Source: Sphingomonadales bacterium (GTDB lineage: Bacteria; Pseudomonadota; Alphaproteobacteria; Sphingomonadales; Sphingomonadaceae). From it: a stretch of 48,926 nt of DNA. Under the pieces are notes generated by a model that did no database searches, was not told the origin of the DNA, and saw nothing but the letters and a program-made list of their open reading frames with translations. Each line of letters begins with the position of its first letter. Position 1 is the first letter of the stretch. The stretch is from the NCBI GenBank assembly GCA_028868535.1, contig JAGWUH010000029.1, forward strand, positions 1 to 48,926, in the 5' to 3' direction. Positions 13,911 to 26,872 of the stretch are shown here, piece after piece. A program made the translations under genes and the position numbers.

Positions 13911-16451
13911 TCAGGCCACCATTCGCGCCAGCGCGGCGAAAGCGCCGGTGGCTGGGGCGGCGGGCGCTTCCGGCGCGGCGCGGCGCGGCGGCTGCCAGCG
14001 CCAGCGCAGCGGCGCGGGCGGGCCATGCGCGGCGGGATCGAGGTCGCGGCGGGCGAGCGGGCGGAACCCGGCAAGCTGGAGCAGGCGGGCATAGGCGGCG
14101 GTGGTCAGCCCCAGCGCCTGCGCCGGCGCGGGGTCTAGCGCGAATGCGGGGCCGCGCGTCGCGGTGCGGCGGGCGTGGGCGTCGCGCAGCAGCTCCTCGG
14201 CCTTGTCGACGCGCAGCGCCAGCCGCCCCAGCGCGCGGTAGCCGAGCGGCGGCCGGCTTCCGGCCAGCGGCAGCACCGGGGCCATCGCCGGGGCGACCGG
14301 CGGCAGCGGCGCGCGCGCCGACAGCGCCGCCAGTTGCCGCCAGAGCTGCGCCGGGCCGGCGCGGAGCAGGGCGGGGACGTGGAGGTCGAGCGCGCCGATC
14401 CGCACGCCCAGCTTGCGCAGCGCCTCGCGCTGGCGCGGGTCCACGCGGTCGAGGCCGGAATCGGCGCGCGGCAGCACGCCGCCGGATTCGACCAGGCGGA
14501 TCAGCAGCGCGCGCAGGTCAGGGCCGGACGCGGCCTCGCGGCTGGCCGCCTCGATCCGCGCCAGCGGCGCCAGCGGCCTGAGGCGGCGCGCCAGCCAGGT
14601 TTCGAGCGCCGCGAGGACTTCGCCGCGGCGCGGCGCCGGCAGCGCGTCGAGCGCCGGGGCGAGGGCAAGACGCGGTGACGTCACCTGCGCGGCGGCCTGC
14701 AACCGCGCGACGTCCTCGCCGCGCCAGCGCACGGTGCCGTCCGCCAGCGCCAGCGGTGGATCGGCGCTCCCCGGCAGGGCGGCATCGGCGATCAGCGCCT
14801 GCGCGCGCTCGGCCAGCAGCGCCGGCAGGTGGCGCTCGGCCGCGGCCAGCAGCAGCTTGTGATCGGCGTGGCGCGCGGCCGGATCGACGACGAAGCGGAA
14901 GCCCGCCAGCCGGCCGAGCGGCTCGCCATCGACCGAGACGGCATCACCATCGAGCCGCACCGGCAGCAGCGCCGCATCCGGGCCCAGTTTCTTCATCAGC
15001 ACCGCCGTCCGCCGGTTGACGAAGCGCTCGGTCAGCCGCGCGTGCAGCGCGTCGGACAGCCGGGCCTCGACCGCGCGGGCGCGTTCGGCCATCTCCTCGC
15101 GCGCGGGCACCCAGTCGGGGCGCTGCGCGATATAGGCCCAGGTGCGCACCGCGGCGATGCGGCCCTGCAGGGTGTCGATGTCGCCGCTGACGTTGTCGAG
15201 CTGGGCGATCGCGCGCGGCGCGTGGTCCGATCCCAGCCGGCCGTGCGCCAGCTCCTGCCACAGCCGGGCGACGAAGCGCGCGTGCGTTTCCACCCCCTGG
15301 CTGCGGAAATCGGGCAGCGAGCAGGCCTCCCAGAACCGCTTCAGCCGTGCCGGGCCGGTCAGCGTCGCGGTCACGTCCGGCTCGTCGGCGAGGCGCCGCA
15401 GCACGGCAAGGTCGATCGCCTCGGGCGCGGCGACCAGCTCGGGGCGATCGGGCGGGGTCTCGAGATCGCCGATCAGCGTGCCGAGATTGTCGAAGCGCGG
15501 CTCGGCCTCGCGCCAGAACAGGCGCGGGATCGGCGCGAAGCGGTGCTCCTCGATCGCGAAGACTTCCTCCGGGGTGAACGCCACCTCGCGCCCGCTGCCG
15601 GCCAGCGCGCCGAAGCTGCCGTCACGCTGGTGGCGCCCGGCGCGGCCGGCGATCTGCGCCATCTCGGCCGGGGTCAGCCGGCGCTGGCGGACGCCGTCGA
15701 ACTTCGACAGGCCGGCGAAGGCGACATGCTCGATATCGAGGTTCAGCCCCATGCCGATCGCATCGGTGGCGACGAGGTAGTCGACCTCGCCCGACTGGTA
15801 GAGCGCAACCTGGGCGTTGCGCGTCTGCGGGCTCAGCGCCCCCATCACCACCGCCGCGCCGCCCCGGAAGCGGCGCAGCATTTCCGCGACCGCATAGACC
15901 TGGTCGGCCGAGAACGCGACGATCGCGCTGCGCGGCGGGATGCGCGACAGCTTGCGCGGCTCGACATGGCTGAGCGTCGAGAAGCGCGGGCGGCTGACGA
16001 TTTCGGCGCCGGGCACCAGCGCCTTGACCATCGGCGCCAATGCGGCGGAGCCGAGGATCATCGTCTCCTCGCGCCCGCGCGCGTGCAGCAGGCGATCGGT
16101 GAAGGTGTGCCCGCGCTCGCGGTCGGCGCCGAGCTGCGCCTCGTCGATGGCGACGAAGGCGAGGTCCCTGCCGATGGGCATCGCCTCCGCCGTGCACAGC
16201 AGCCAGCGCGCGTCCTTCGGCTCGATCCGCTCCTCGCCGGTGATCAGCGCGACCTGGCGCGCGCCCTTGATCGCGCAGACGCGGTCGTAGACCTCCCGCG
16301 CCAGCAGCCGCAGCGGAAATCCGATCGCGCCGGAGGAATGCGCGCAGAGCCGCTCGATCGCGAGGTGGGTCTTGCCGGTGTTGGTGGGACCGAGAACGGC
16401 CTTCACGCGCGAATTGGCGTTGTCGGGCGCGCGGGGGGAGGGTGCGACCAT
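13911..16451 (-). CDS. Suv3-like DExH RNA helicase
   Basis: An 846-residue superfamily 2 helicase of the mitochondrial SUV3 type common in alphaproteobacteria. Walker A is GPTNTGKT (21-28), motif II is DEAQ (103-106), and motif VI is QIAGRAGRH (about 270). A zinc-free C-terminal helical region of more than 400 residues follows and is Ala/Arg/Leu-rich. SUV3 unwinds RNA during degradation. ATG 16451 is chosen because homologues begin a few residues before VKAVLGPTNTGKTH; an in-frame ATG at 16508 would add 19 residues. It heads the operon with the S4 and fdxA genes and is divergent from the M23 peptidase gene. Confidence 0.88.
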   Translation of the reverse strand: MVAPSPRAPDNANSRVKAVLGPTNTGKTHLAIERLCAHSSGAIGFPLRLLAREVYDRVCAIKGARQVALITGEERIEPKDARWLLCTAEAMPIGRDLAFVAIDEAQLGADRERGHTFTDRLLHARGREETMILGSAALAPMVKALVPGAEIVSRPRFSTLSHVEPRKLSRIPPRSAIVAFSADQVYAVAEMLRRFRGGAAVVMGALSPQTRNAQVALYQSGEVDYLVATDAIGMGLNLDIEHVAFAGLSKFDGVRQRRLTPAEMAQIAGRAGRHQRDGSFGALAGSGREVAFTPEEVFAIEEHRFAPIPRLFWREAEPRFDNLGTLIGDLETPPDRPELVAAPEAIDLAVLRRLADEPDVTATLTGPARLKRFWEACSLPDFRSQGVETHARFVARLWQELAHGRLGSDHAPRAIAQLDNVSGDIDTLQGRIAAVRTWAYIAQRPDWVPAREEMAERARAVEARLSDALHARLTERFVNRRTAVLMKKLGPDAALLPVRLDGDAVSVDGEPLGRLAGFRFVVDPAARHADHKLLLAAAERHLPALLAERAQALIADAALPGSADPPLALADGTVRWRGEDVARLQAAAQVTSPRLALAPALDALPAPRRGEVLAALETWLARRLRPLAPLARIEAASREAASGPDLRALLIRLVESGGVLPRADSGLDRVDPRQREALRKLGVRIGALDLHVPALLRAGPAQLWRQLAALSARAPLPPVAPAMAPVLPLAGSRPPLGYRALGRLALRVDKAEELLRDAHARRTATRGPAFALDPAPAQALGLTTAAYARLLQLAGFRPLARRDLDPAAHGPPAPLRWRWQPPRRAAPEAPAAPATGAFAALARMVA

Positions 16452-16530
16452 GGCGTATCCCAATGTGGCATCGACCGGCCCCGCTGCCAAGGCCGGGGGA
16501 CCTGTCATCAACAACGCCTGAGCGCGCGAA

Positions 16531-16545
16531 TTAGCCCGGAATTAA
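16531..16545. promoter_or_regulatory. Candidate CtrA-binding box (TTAG-N7-TTAA)
   Basis: The sequence TTAGCCCGGAATTAAC carries two half-sites with exactly 7 bp between them; the consensus is TTAA-N7-TTAAC, so only one base differs. It lies in the divergent region upstream of the M23 peptidase gene (plus) and the helicase gene (minus), in an otherwise GC-rich background. Cell-wall hydrolases are typical members of CtrA regulons. Confidence 0.5.
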
Positions 16546-16660
16546 CCCTGTTCGGGCAGGACGGCGGGATGTCTTGCTGGCGCCGGGGGCGTGCGTGGTG
16601 CTGTGGTCGCGGATCGAGGTGGAACAGGCGGTGGTCTGGCGCGAAGGCGCCGCGGCGTCG

Positions 16661-19196
<2,536 letters not shown>

Positions 19197-19200
19197 GGCG

Positions 19201-19779
19201 ATGACTTTCCGCAACTGGACCTACCGCGACGTCACCATCGCCCCGTTCCGGGGCGTGTGGCCGACGATCCACGAGACCGCGTTCATCGCGCCGGGTTGCC
19301 GCATCATCGGCGACGTGACGATCCATGAACATGCCAGCGTCTGGTACAACTGCGTGATCCGCGGCGATGCCAACCGCATCGTCATCGGCGCGCGGACCAA
19401 CATCCAGGACGGCACCGTTGTCCATTGCGACAGCCCCAAGCCGAAGCGGCCCGAGGGCTTTCCGACGCTGATCGGGGCGGACGTGCTGATCGGGCACATG
19501 GCGATGATCCATGGCTGCACGCTGGCGGACCGTTCGTTCGTCGGGCTGGGCAGCATCGTCATGGACGGGTGCACGATCGAGGAGGAGGCGATGCTGGGCG
19601 CCGGGGCGATGCTGACGCCGGGCAAGACGATCGCGCGGCGCCAGCTGTGGATGGGGCGGCCGGCCGCCTTTGCGCGCGACATCAACGACGAGCAGTTGGC
19701 CGACATGCAGGCCGGCGTCGCCGGCTATGTCCGCAACGCGCAACTGCACGCGGCGAGCCATGGCGAAGCCGAAGGCTGA
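19201..19779 (+). CDS. Gamma-class carbonic anhydrase / hexapeptide-repeat protein
   Basis: A 192-residue left-handed beta-helix protein of the gamma-CA (YrdA/PaaY) family. Zinc ligands are His75 (TVVHCD), His99 (LIGHM) and His104 (MIHGC), arranged as in active members. Hexapeptide repeats are visible throughout (IAPGCRIIGDVTIHEHASVW). It may hydrate CO2 or act as an acyl-thioesterase-like relative. It lies 4 bp after hemB, and its last 20 bp overlap the DUF167 gene. Confidence 0.9.
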   Translation: MTFRNWTYRDVTIAPFRGVWPTIHETAFIAPGCRIIGDVTIHEHASVWYNCVIRGDANRIVIGARTNIQDGTVVHCDSPKPKRPEGFPTLIGADVLIGHMAMIHGCTLADRSFVGLGSIVMDGCTIEEEAMLGAGAMLTPGKTIARRQLWMGRPAAFARDINDEQLADMQAGVAGYVRNAQLHAASHGEAEG

Positions 19780-20038
19780 CTTTCCCCCGGCCGAGGCGAT
19801 CCGGGCGCTGGCTGACGGGCAGGGCCGGCTGGCCTTGCGGGTGACGCCGGGCGCGCGGGTCGAAGGGGTCGAGATCGACGGCGGCCGGGTGCTGGTGAAA
19901 GTGCGCGCGAAACCGAGCGACGGCGAGGCGAACGCGGCGGTGCTGGCGCTGCTGGCGAAGGCGCTGGGGGTGCCGGGATCGCGGCTGACGTTGTTGCGCG
20001 GCGCAACTTCGCGCGAGAAGCTGGTGGGTGTGGGCTAG
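19760..20038 (+). CDS. DUF167 / UPF0235 (YggU-like) protein
   Basis: A 92-residue protein of the DUF167 family with the signatures LALRVTPGARVEGVEIDGG and KVRAKPSDGEANAAVLALLAKALGVPGSRL followed by LLRGATSREKLV. Function is unknown; the fold is a small alpha/beta domain. ATG 19760 gives the family start and overlaps the end of the gamma-CA gene by 20 bp, indicating translational coupling. It is convergent with the SulP gene 9 bp away. Confidence 0.9.
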   Translation: MAKPKADFPPAEAIRALADGQGRLALRVTPGARVEGVEIDGGRVLVKVRAKPSDGEANAAVLALLAKALGVPGSRLTLLRGATSREKLVGVG

Positions 20039-20047
20039 AGCCTGCGT

Positions 20048-21286
20048 TCAGGGCTGTCGGCGGTTGCCGAGCCACTTCAGCAGCAGGCCCAGCCCGACGC
20101 CGACGCCGATCGCGACGGTGAGATCGGCGAGCACGGTGAGGCCGAGGGTCAGCAGCAGCAGGATGCGGTCGGCGGCTGGCGCCGCCCAGTAGCTGCGCCA
20201 CTTGTGCGGCTCGCTCATGTTCCAGGCGGTGACCAGCAGCAGCGCGGCCAGCGCCGGCATCGCCAGGAAGCCCGCCAGTGGCGCGGCGACCATCATCACC
20301 AGCAGGATCGCGACCGCGTGAACCAGGCCGGCCACCGGGGTCTTGCCGCCGGCGCGGACGTTGGTGGCGGTGCGCGCGATGGCGCCGGTGGCGGGCAGGC
20401 CGCCGAACAGCGCCGAGCCGAGGTTGGCGCAGCCTTGCGCCAGCAGTTCGGCATTGGGGCGGTGGCTGCTGGCGATCAGCCGGTCCGCCACCATCGCCGA
20501 CAGTAGCGATTCGATGGCGGCGAGGAAGGCGATCGTCAGCGCCGAGGAGGCGAGTTCGACGAGCCGCGTCGCGGTGATCGGCGGCAGTGCCGGCAGCGGC
20601 AGGCGGGCCGGCAGCGCGCCGTAGCGCGAGCCGATGGTATCGACGGGCAAGTGGCCCAGCAGGACCGCCGCCGAGACCAGCGCCATCGCCACGATCAGCC
20701 CGGGGAAACGCGGGAACCAGCGCCGCAACAGCACGATCAGCGCGATCGCGCCGAGCCCGGTGGCAAGCGCCGGGAGGCTGAGCGCGGCGCGGTCCGCCCA
20801 CAGCGCGGCGATCTTGGGCAGGAAATCGGCCGGGACGTGCTGCGTCGGCAGGCCGAGGAAATCCTTGAGCTGGCTGGAGGCGATGATGATGGCGATGCCG
20901 ATGGTGAAGCCGTTGACCACCGGCTCGGGCACGTGCTCGATCAGATTGCCGGCGCGCAGCAGCGCCGCCAGGAGCAGGATCGCGCCGGCCATCAATGTCG
21001 CCAGCAGCAGCCCGTCATAGCCGTGTCGCGCGACCACGCCGTAGACCACGACGATGAAGGCGCCGGTGGGGCCGCCGATCTGCACGCGGCTGCCGCCGAG
21101 CAGCGAGATCAGGAAGCCGCCGACGATCGCCGTGACCAGCCCGGTGCCGGGCGCCGCGCCCGAGGCGATGGCAATGGCGATCGACAGCGGGATCGCGACC
21201 ATGGCGACGGTGACGCCGGCGATCGCGTCGGCTCCGAACTGCGCCGGGCTGTAGGTTTCCAGCGTGGTGAGCAACTTCGGTTTCAT
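20048..21286 (-). CDS. SulP-family anion transporter lacking a STAS domain
   Basis: A 412-residue polytopic inner-membrane protein of the SulP/SLC26 family (sulfate, bicarbonate or dicarboxylate transport). The first membrane segments (DAIAGVTVAMVAIPLSIAIA and GLVTAIVGGFLISLLGG) and the signature LGGSRVQIGGPTGAFIV are clear. It ends right after the last membrane segment (VAIGVGVGLGLLLKWLGNRRQP), so the roughly 120-residue cytoplasmic STAS domain of typical members is absent. ATG 21286 has AGGAAG just upstream. It lies opposite hemB / gamma-CA; a bicarbonate role would fit that neighbour but is speculative. Confidence 0.88.
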   Translation of the reverse strand: MKPKLLTTLETYSPAQFGADAIAGVTVAMVAIPLSIAIAIASGAAPGTGLVTAIVGGFLISLLGGSRVQIGGPTGAFIVVVYGVVARHGYDGLLLATLMAGAILLLAALLRAGNLIEHVPEPVVNGFTIGIAIIIASSQLKDFLGLPTQHVPADFLPKIAALWADRAALSLPALATGLGAIALIVLLRRWFPRFPGLIVAMALVSAAVLLGHLPVDTIGSRYGALPARLPLPALPPITATRLVELASSALTIAFLAAIESLLSAMVADRLIASSHRPNAELLAQGCANLGSALFGGLPATGAIARTATNVRAGGKTPVAGLVHAVAILLVMMVAAPLAGFLAMPALAALLLVTAWNMSEPHKWRSYWAAPAADRILLLLTLGLTVLADLTVAIGVGVGLGLLLKWLGNRRQP

Positions 21287-21387
21287 GGGCTTCCTGCCAC
21301 TGGCGCACGCGCCGCGGTTCCGCAAGCGGCAATCGGTTTCGAGCGGCGATCGCGTCGCGGCGCCGGCCGGGCGCCGGCGGCCGGCGC

Positions 21388-21810
21388 TCAGGCGCGGGCC
21401 ATGCCCTTTGCCATGTCCGTCAGCACGCCGGCCATCGCCTTGGAAAGCTCGGCATCGGCGATGCCGGCGTCGGCGATCGCGCGCTGCATGGCATCGGCCC
21501 ATTGGCCGGCGACGGCAGGCGTGATGACGAACGGCTTGTGCGCGCTCATCATGCACTTGCCCGGATTGGCGTCGAACCAGTCACGCGGGCCGCCGGCCCA
21601 GCCGGTCAGGAAGCCGACCAGCGACTTGCGCATCATCGACAGATCGGGCGCGTGCATCGCCCGCAGCTCGGCGTAGGCCGGGTCCTGCTCCATCAGGTCG
21701 TAGAAGCGTTCGACGATCGCGGTCATCACGGGGGTGCCGCCGAGGCGATAGAACGGGGTGTTCGGCTGAACCGGAGCTTCGGTGGTGGGGGCTGCTGCGG
21801 ACACGGACAT
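21388..21810 (-). CDS. Group II truncated haemoglobin
   Basis: A 140-residue 2-on-2 globin. The segments FYRLGGTPVMTAIVERFYDLM, SLVGFLTGWAGGPRDWFD and SAHKPFVI match group II (trHbO). The proximal haem ligand is His91, and Trp in GQWADAM fits the conserved G8 Trp. The N-terminus carries about 18 extra residues rich in Ala/Pro/Thr. Roles in the family include O2 or NO chemistry. Start ATG 21810; upstream codons lack homology. It lies 101 bp upstream of the SulP gene and just beyond the clpA terminator. Confidence 0.9.
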   Translation of the reverse strand: MSVSAAAPTTEAPVQPNTPFYRLGGTPVMTAIVERFYDLMEQDPAYAELRAMHAPDLSMMRKSLVGFLTGWAGGPRDWFDANPGKCMMSAHKPFVITPAVAGQWADAMQRAIADAGIADAELSKAMAGVLTDMAKGMARA

Positions 21811-21913
21811 TTCCTGATCGAAAAGAGAGTCGGACCCTGCCTGTGTCACGGGCAGGGCGGGAGTTTGTTGATGAAGGTCAAGCCGGGGCGCTGGGAGCGG
21901 CAAAGTCCAACGC

Positions 21914-21940
21914 AAAAGGGCGGAGGTTTCCCCCCGCCCT
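21914..21940 (-). terminator. Intrinsic terminator of clpA
   Basis: Read on the minus strand, a 10-bp stem (arms 21931-21940 and 21917-21926, one G-U pair) closes a GAAA tetraloop and is followed by TTTT. It begins 23 bp after the clpA stop and separates clpA from the globin gene. Confidence 0.85.
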
Positions 21941-21962
21941 CTTACCCGCGCGTCGGCGAAGC

Positions 21963-24332
<2,370 letters not shown>

Positions 24333-24476
24333 TCAAAGCACCTTCGCTGGCTGGTGATTCGGGTAACCGCTGCTCCCGCGGCCCGGTTCCGGGGCGCAGT
24401 GTGCAATGTGACCTTTCGCGAGCGAGTCGCGGCGGGATGAACGGGAGCAGGATTAACGAACAAGGTTGATGGACCG

Positions 24477-24505
24477 TATATGGGATGCCCGGGCAAAGTT
24501 GCGAG
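24477..24505 (-). promoter_or_regulatory. Possible sigma-32-type promoter of clpA
   Basis: On the minus strand CTCGCAA (24499-24505) is followed after 14 bp by CCCATATA (24477-24484). The latter fits the heat-shock -10 pattern well, and the former is a two-mismatch CTTGAAA. A start near 24470 would give a leader of about 138 nt. It sits between DUF1192 and clpA. Confidence 0.3.
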
Positions 24506-24567
24506 GGGCGGCGCGAGCACGGTCCGTGGCATCGGGCGCGGGCACCGCGGCGAAGGGGAGGCGGGCC

Positions 24568-24771
24568 TCACCCGCGCTTGCTCCCGAACAGGGCGTCGGC
24601 GGCGGCGCGGTGGGCGCCGGCACGGTCCTTGTGCGCCCGGACGCGGGCGATTTCCGCCTCGAGCAGGGCAACGCGCGCGTCGAGTTCGGCGAGGGACAGG
24701 CGGTCCAGGCTCTCCCCCGAGAGGAGGCTTGCGGCGTCGCCGCGTCGAACCGGGCGGTCGTCATCATCCAT
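24568..24771 (-). CDS. DUF1192 family small protein
   Basis: A 67-residue protein with the DUF1192 pattern: an acidic start (MDDDDRPVRRGD), the motif ESLDRLSLAELDARVALLEAEIARV (residues 20-44) that predicts a coiled coil, and a short tail. Found in alphaproteobacteria; function unknown. It is divergent from the quinone oxidoreductase gene across 167 bp and may be co-transcribed with clpA, although 235 bp separate them. Confidence 0.85.
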   Translation of the reverse strand: MDDDDRPVRRGDAASLLSGESLDRLSLAELDARVALLEAEIARVRAHKDRAGAHRAAADALFGSKRG

Positions 24772-24938
24772 TGCAGTGCAGCATCGACCGCTCTAGGGAA
24801 CCTGTCAACCGCCTGCGTGGCGCATTCGTCGCAGCAGGCTCAAGCGCGTTCGTGGCCGCACTGGAACCGCGAACCGGGTCGTGACATGGTGACGTCACCC
24901 GCGCCGGGGGGCGCGGCTCAACCTGGGGGCTTGAACGT

Positions 24939-25958
24939 ATGGCAGACGTGCACGCGGAGACGCTGCCCCGGGACATGATCGCGGTCGGCTATGACGCGCC
25001 GGGCGGGCCGGACGTGCTGCGCCCCGCGCGGATTCCGCTGCCGGCGCCGGGACCGGGGCAGGTGCTGGTGCGCGTCGCCTATGCCGGGGTGAACCGGCCC
25101 GACGTGGTGCAGCGGCAGGGCAACTATCCGCCGCCGCCCGGGGCATCGCCGATCCCCGGGCTGGAAATCGCCGGGCAGGTCTGCGCGGTGGGTGAAGGGG
25201 TCGATGCGGCGCTGGTCGGGGCCACGGTCTGCGCGCTCGTCGCGGGCGGGGGCTATGCCGAGTTCTGCCTGGCGGAGGCCGCGCATTGCCTGCCGGTGCC
25301 CGCCGGCCTGCCGCTGGCCGAGGCCGCCGCCCTGCCCGAGACGTTGCTGACGGTGTGGCACAACCTGTTCGAGCGCGGCCACGTGCGCGACGGCGAGACG
25401 GTGCTGGTCCACGGCGGCACCAGCGGCATCGGCACGACGGCGATCGCGCTGTGCCGGCTGTTCGGGGTGCGCATCATCGTCACCTGCGGCGGGGCGGAAA
25501 AATGCGCGCGGGCGCTGGAGCTGGGCGCCGACCACGCGATCGACTACAAGGCGGCGGATTTCGTCGAGGCGGTCAAGACGATCACCGGCGGGCGCGGGGT
25601 CGACGTCGTGCTCGACATGGTGGCGGGGGATTATGTGCCGCGCAACCTCAAGTGCCTCGCCGAGGACGGCCGCCACGTGACGATCGCGGTGCAGGGCGGG
25701 GCGAAGGCGGAACTGAACATGGCCGTGGTGATGAGTCGTCGCTACACGCTGACCGGATCGACGCTGCGGCCGCGTTCGAACACGTTCAAGGCGCTGCTGG
25801 TCGGCGAAGTGCTGCGCGAGGCCTGGCCGCTGGTCGAGGCGGGCGCGCTGCGGCCGGTGATGGACCGTGCCTTCCCGCTGGACCAGGCCGCCGCCGCCCA
25901 CGCGCGGATGGAAGCCGGGGAGCACATCGGCAAGATCGTGCTGAAGGTGGACGGCTAA
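24939..25958 (+). CDS. NAD(P)H-quinone oxidoreductase (MDR family, PIG3-like)
   Basis: A 339-residue zinc-free medium-chain dehydrogenase/reductase. The GroES-like domain (about 12-130) includes VAYAGVNRPDVVQRQGNYPPPPG, and the Rossmann domain has VLVHGGTSGIGTTAIAL (about 155-171). The C-terminal AAHARMEAGEHIGKIVL strand completes the fold. It should reduce quinones with NADPH. Catalytic zinc ligands are missing, as expected. It converges on the IMPase gene through an AT-rich 98-bp junction with two hairpins. Confidence 0.92.
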   Translation: MADVHAETLPRDMIAVGYDAPGGPDVLRPARIPLPAPGPGQVLVRVAYAGVNRPDVVQRQGNYPPPPGASPIPGLEIAGQVCAVGEGVDAALVGATVCALVAGGGYAEFCLAEAAHCLPVPAGLPLAEAAALPETLLTVWHNLFERGHVRDGETVLVHGGTSGIGTTAIALCRLFGVRIIVTCGGAEKCARALELGADHAIDYKAADFVEAVKTITGGRGVDVVLDMVAGDYVPRNLKCLAEDGRHVTIAVQGGAKAELNMAVVMSRRYTLTGSTLRPRSNTFKALLVGEVLREAWPLVEAGALRPVMDRAFPLDQAAAAHARMEAGEHIGKIVLKVDG

Positions 25959-25959
25959 A

Positions 25960-26002
25960 GTGATTTCAAGTGAAATGGAACATTTCACGGCTCGGAAATC
26001 AC
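25960..26002. other. Nested double hairpin after the quinone oxidoreductase gene
   Basis: Outer stem GTGATTTC (25960-25967) with GAAATCAC (25995-26002) encloses inner stem GTGAAATG (25970-25977) with CATTTCAC (25981-25988, loop GAA). It starts 1 bp after the stop codon and is followed by a poly-A-rich segment on plus (T-rich on minus). It could terminate or protect the upstream mRNA, but it lacks a plus-strand T-tract. Confidence 0.6.
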
Positions 26003-26060
26003 GAAAAAACAAAAGAATCTGGAGTCGATACCGATTCAATTTGAATGGTGTCGACTCTAG
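26003..26060 (-). terminator. Long hairpin with T-rich tail ending the IMPase gene
   Basis: Arms 26019-26038 and 26042-26060 form 19 base pairs (two of them G-U, one bulged G), with an ATT loop. On the minus strand they overlap the stop codon of the IMPase gene and are followed by TTCTTTTGTTTTTTC, so it works as a terminator for that gene. The element contains four GANTC methylation sites (see findings). Confidence 0.7.
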
Positions 26061-26872
26061 CGCTGGGCCGCGAGTTTCTGCGCCCGGTCCGCCAGGCGCT
26101 CGACCGCGGCCGCGTGGATCGCGGGCGCGGTGACGAGCACGCCGAAAGCGCGCGGATCGCGCTTGTTGTAGTTGAGCGGCTGGCCGAACGCGTCGGTGAC
26201 GGCGGCGCCGGCCTCGCGCGCGATCAGCGCGGCGGCGCCGATGTCCCATTCCCAGCCCCAGCGCAGCGTGGCGACGAGATCGGCCTCATTGGCGGCGACC
26301 ATGGCGATGCGCAGCGCGATCGAGTTGGGCTTGTCGACCAGCGCGAGGTCCGCATCGACCGGGTGCAGCGCATCGGCGGGGACGCGCGCGCCGGGAAGCA
26401 GCGGGCGGGTGCTGGCGCGCAGGCGTTCGCCATTGCGCCAGGCGCCGTGGCCGGCTTCGGCATGCCAGTATTCGCCGGGGGCGCCGCCGAACGGGCGGGC
26501 CGGCGCGCACAGCGCGCCGAGCAGCGGCCGGCCGGCGCTGACCAAGGCCACCGAGACGGCCCAGCCGCTGCGGCCGCGGATGAAATCGCGGGTTCCGTCG
26601 ATCGGGTCGACCAGCCAGATCAGGCCGCCGCCAAGGCGATGCGGGGCGTCCGCGGTTTCCTCGGACAGCCAGCCGGCGGCCGGGAGCAGCGCACCGAGCT
26701 CGCGCTTCAGGAAATCATCGACCGCGACGTCGGCGGCGCAGACCGGGCTGCCGGGCTCCTTTTCCCACACTTCGAGCGCCGGGCCGGCGCGGTCCGGATT
26801 GCCGGGCCAGGCCGCATGGGCAATGCGGCCGGCTTCGCGGATGATCGCTTCGAGGCGCTGGCGGTCGATCAT
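26057..26872 (-). CDS. Inositol-monophosphatase-family phosphatase (CysQ/HisN-like)
   Basis: A 271-residue Mg-dependent, lithium-sensitive-type phosphatase. Metal and substrate residues are Glu71-Glu72 (LSEETAD), DPIDGT (89-94) followed by RDFIRG, and WEWDIGAAALIAREAG (about 200-215). Candidates are 3',5'-bisphosphate nucleotidase (CysQ), histidinol phosphatase or inositol phosphatase; the sequence does not decide. It is divergent from sucC, with a perfect palindrome just upstream of its start. Confidence 0.9.
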   Translation of the reverse strand: MIDRQRLEAIIREAGRIAHAAWPGNPDRAGPALEVWEKEPGSPVCAADVAVDDFLKRELGALLPAAGWLSEETADAPHRLGGGLIWLVDPIDGTRDFIRGRSGWAVSVALVSAGRPLLGALCAPARPFGGAPGEYWHAEAGHGAWRNGERLRASTRPLLPGARVPADALHPVDADLALVDKPNSIALRIAMVAANEADLVATLRWGWEWDIGAAALIAREAGAAVTDAFGQPLNYNKRDPRAFGVLVTAPAIHAAAVERLADRAQKLAAQR

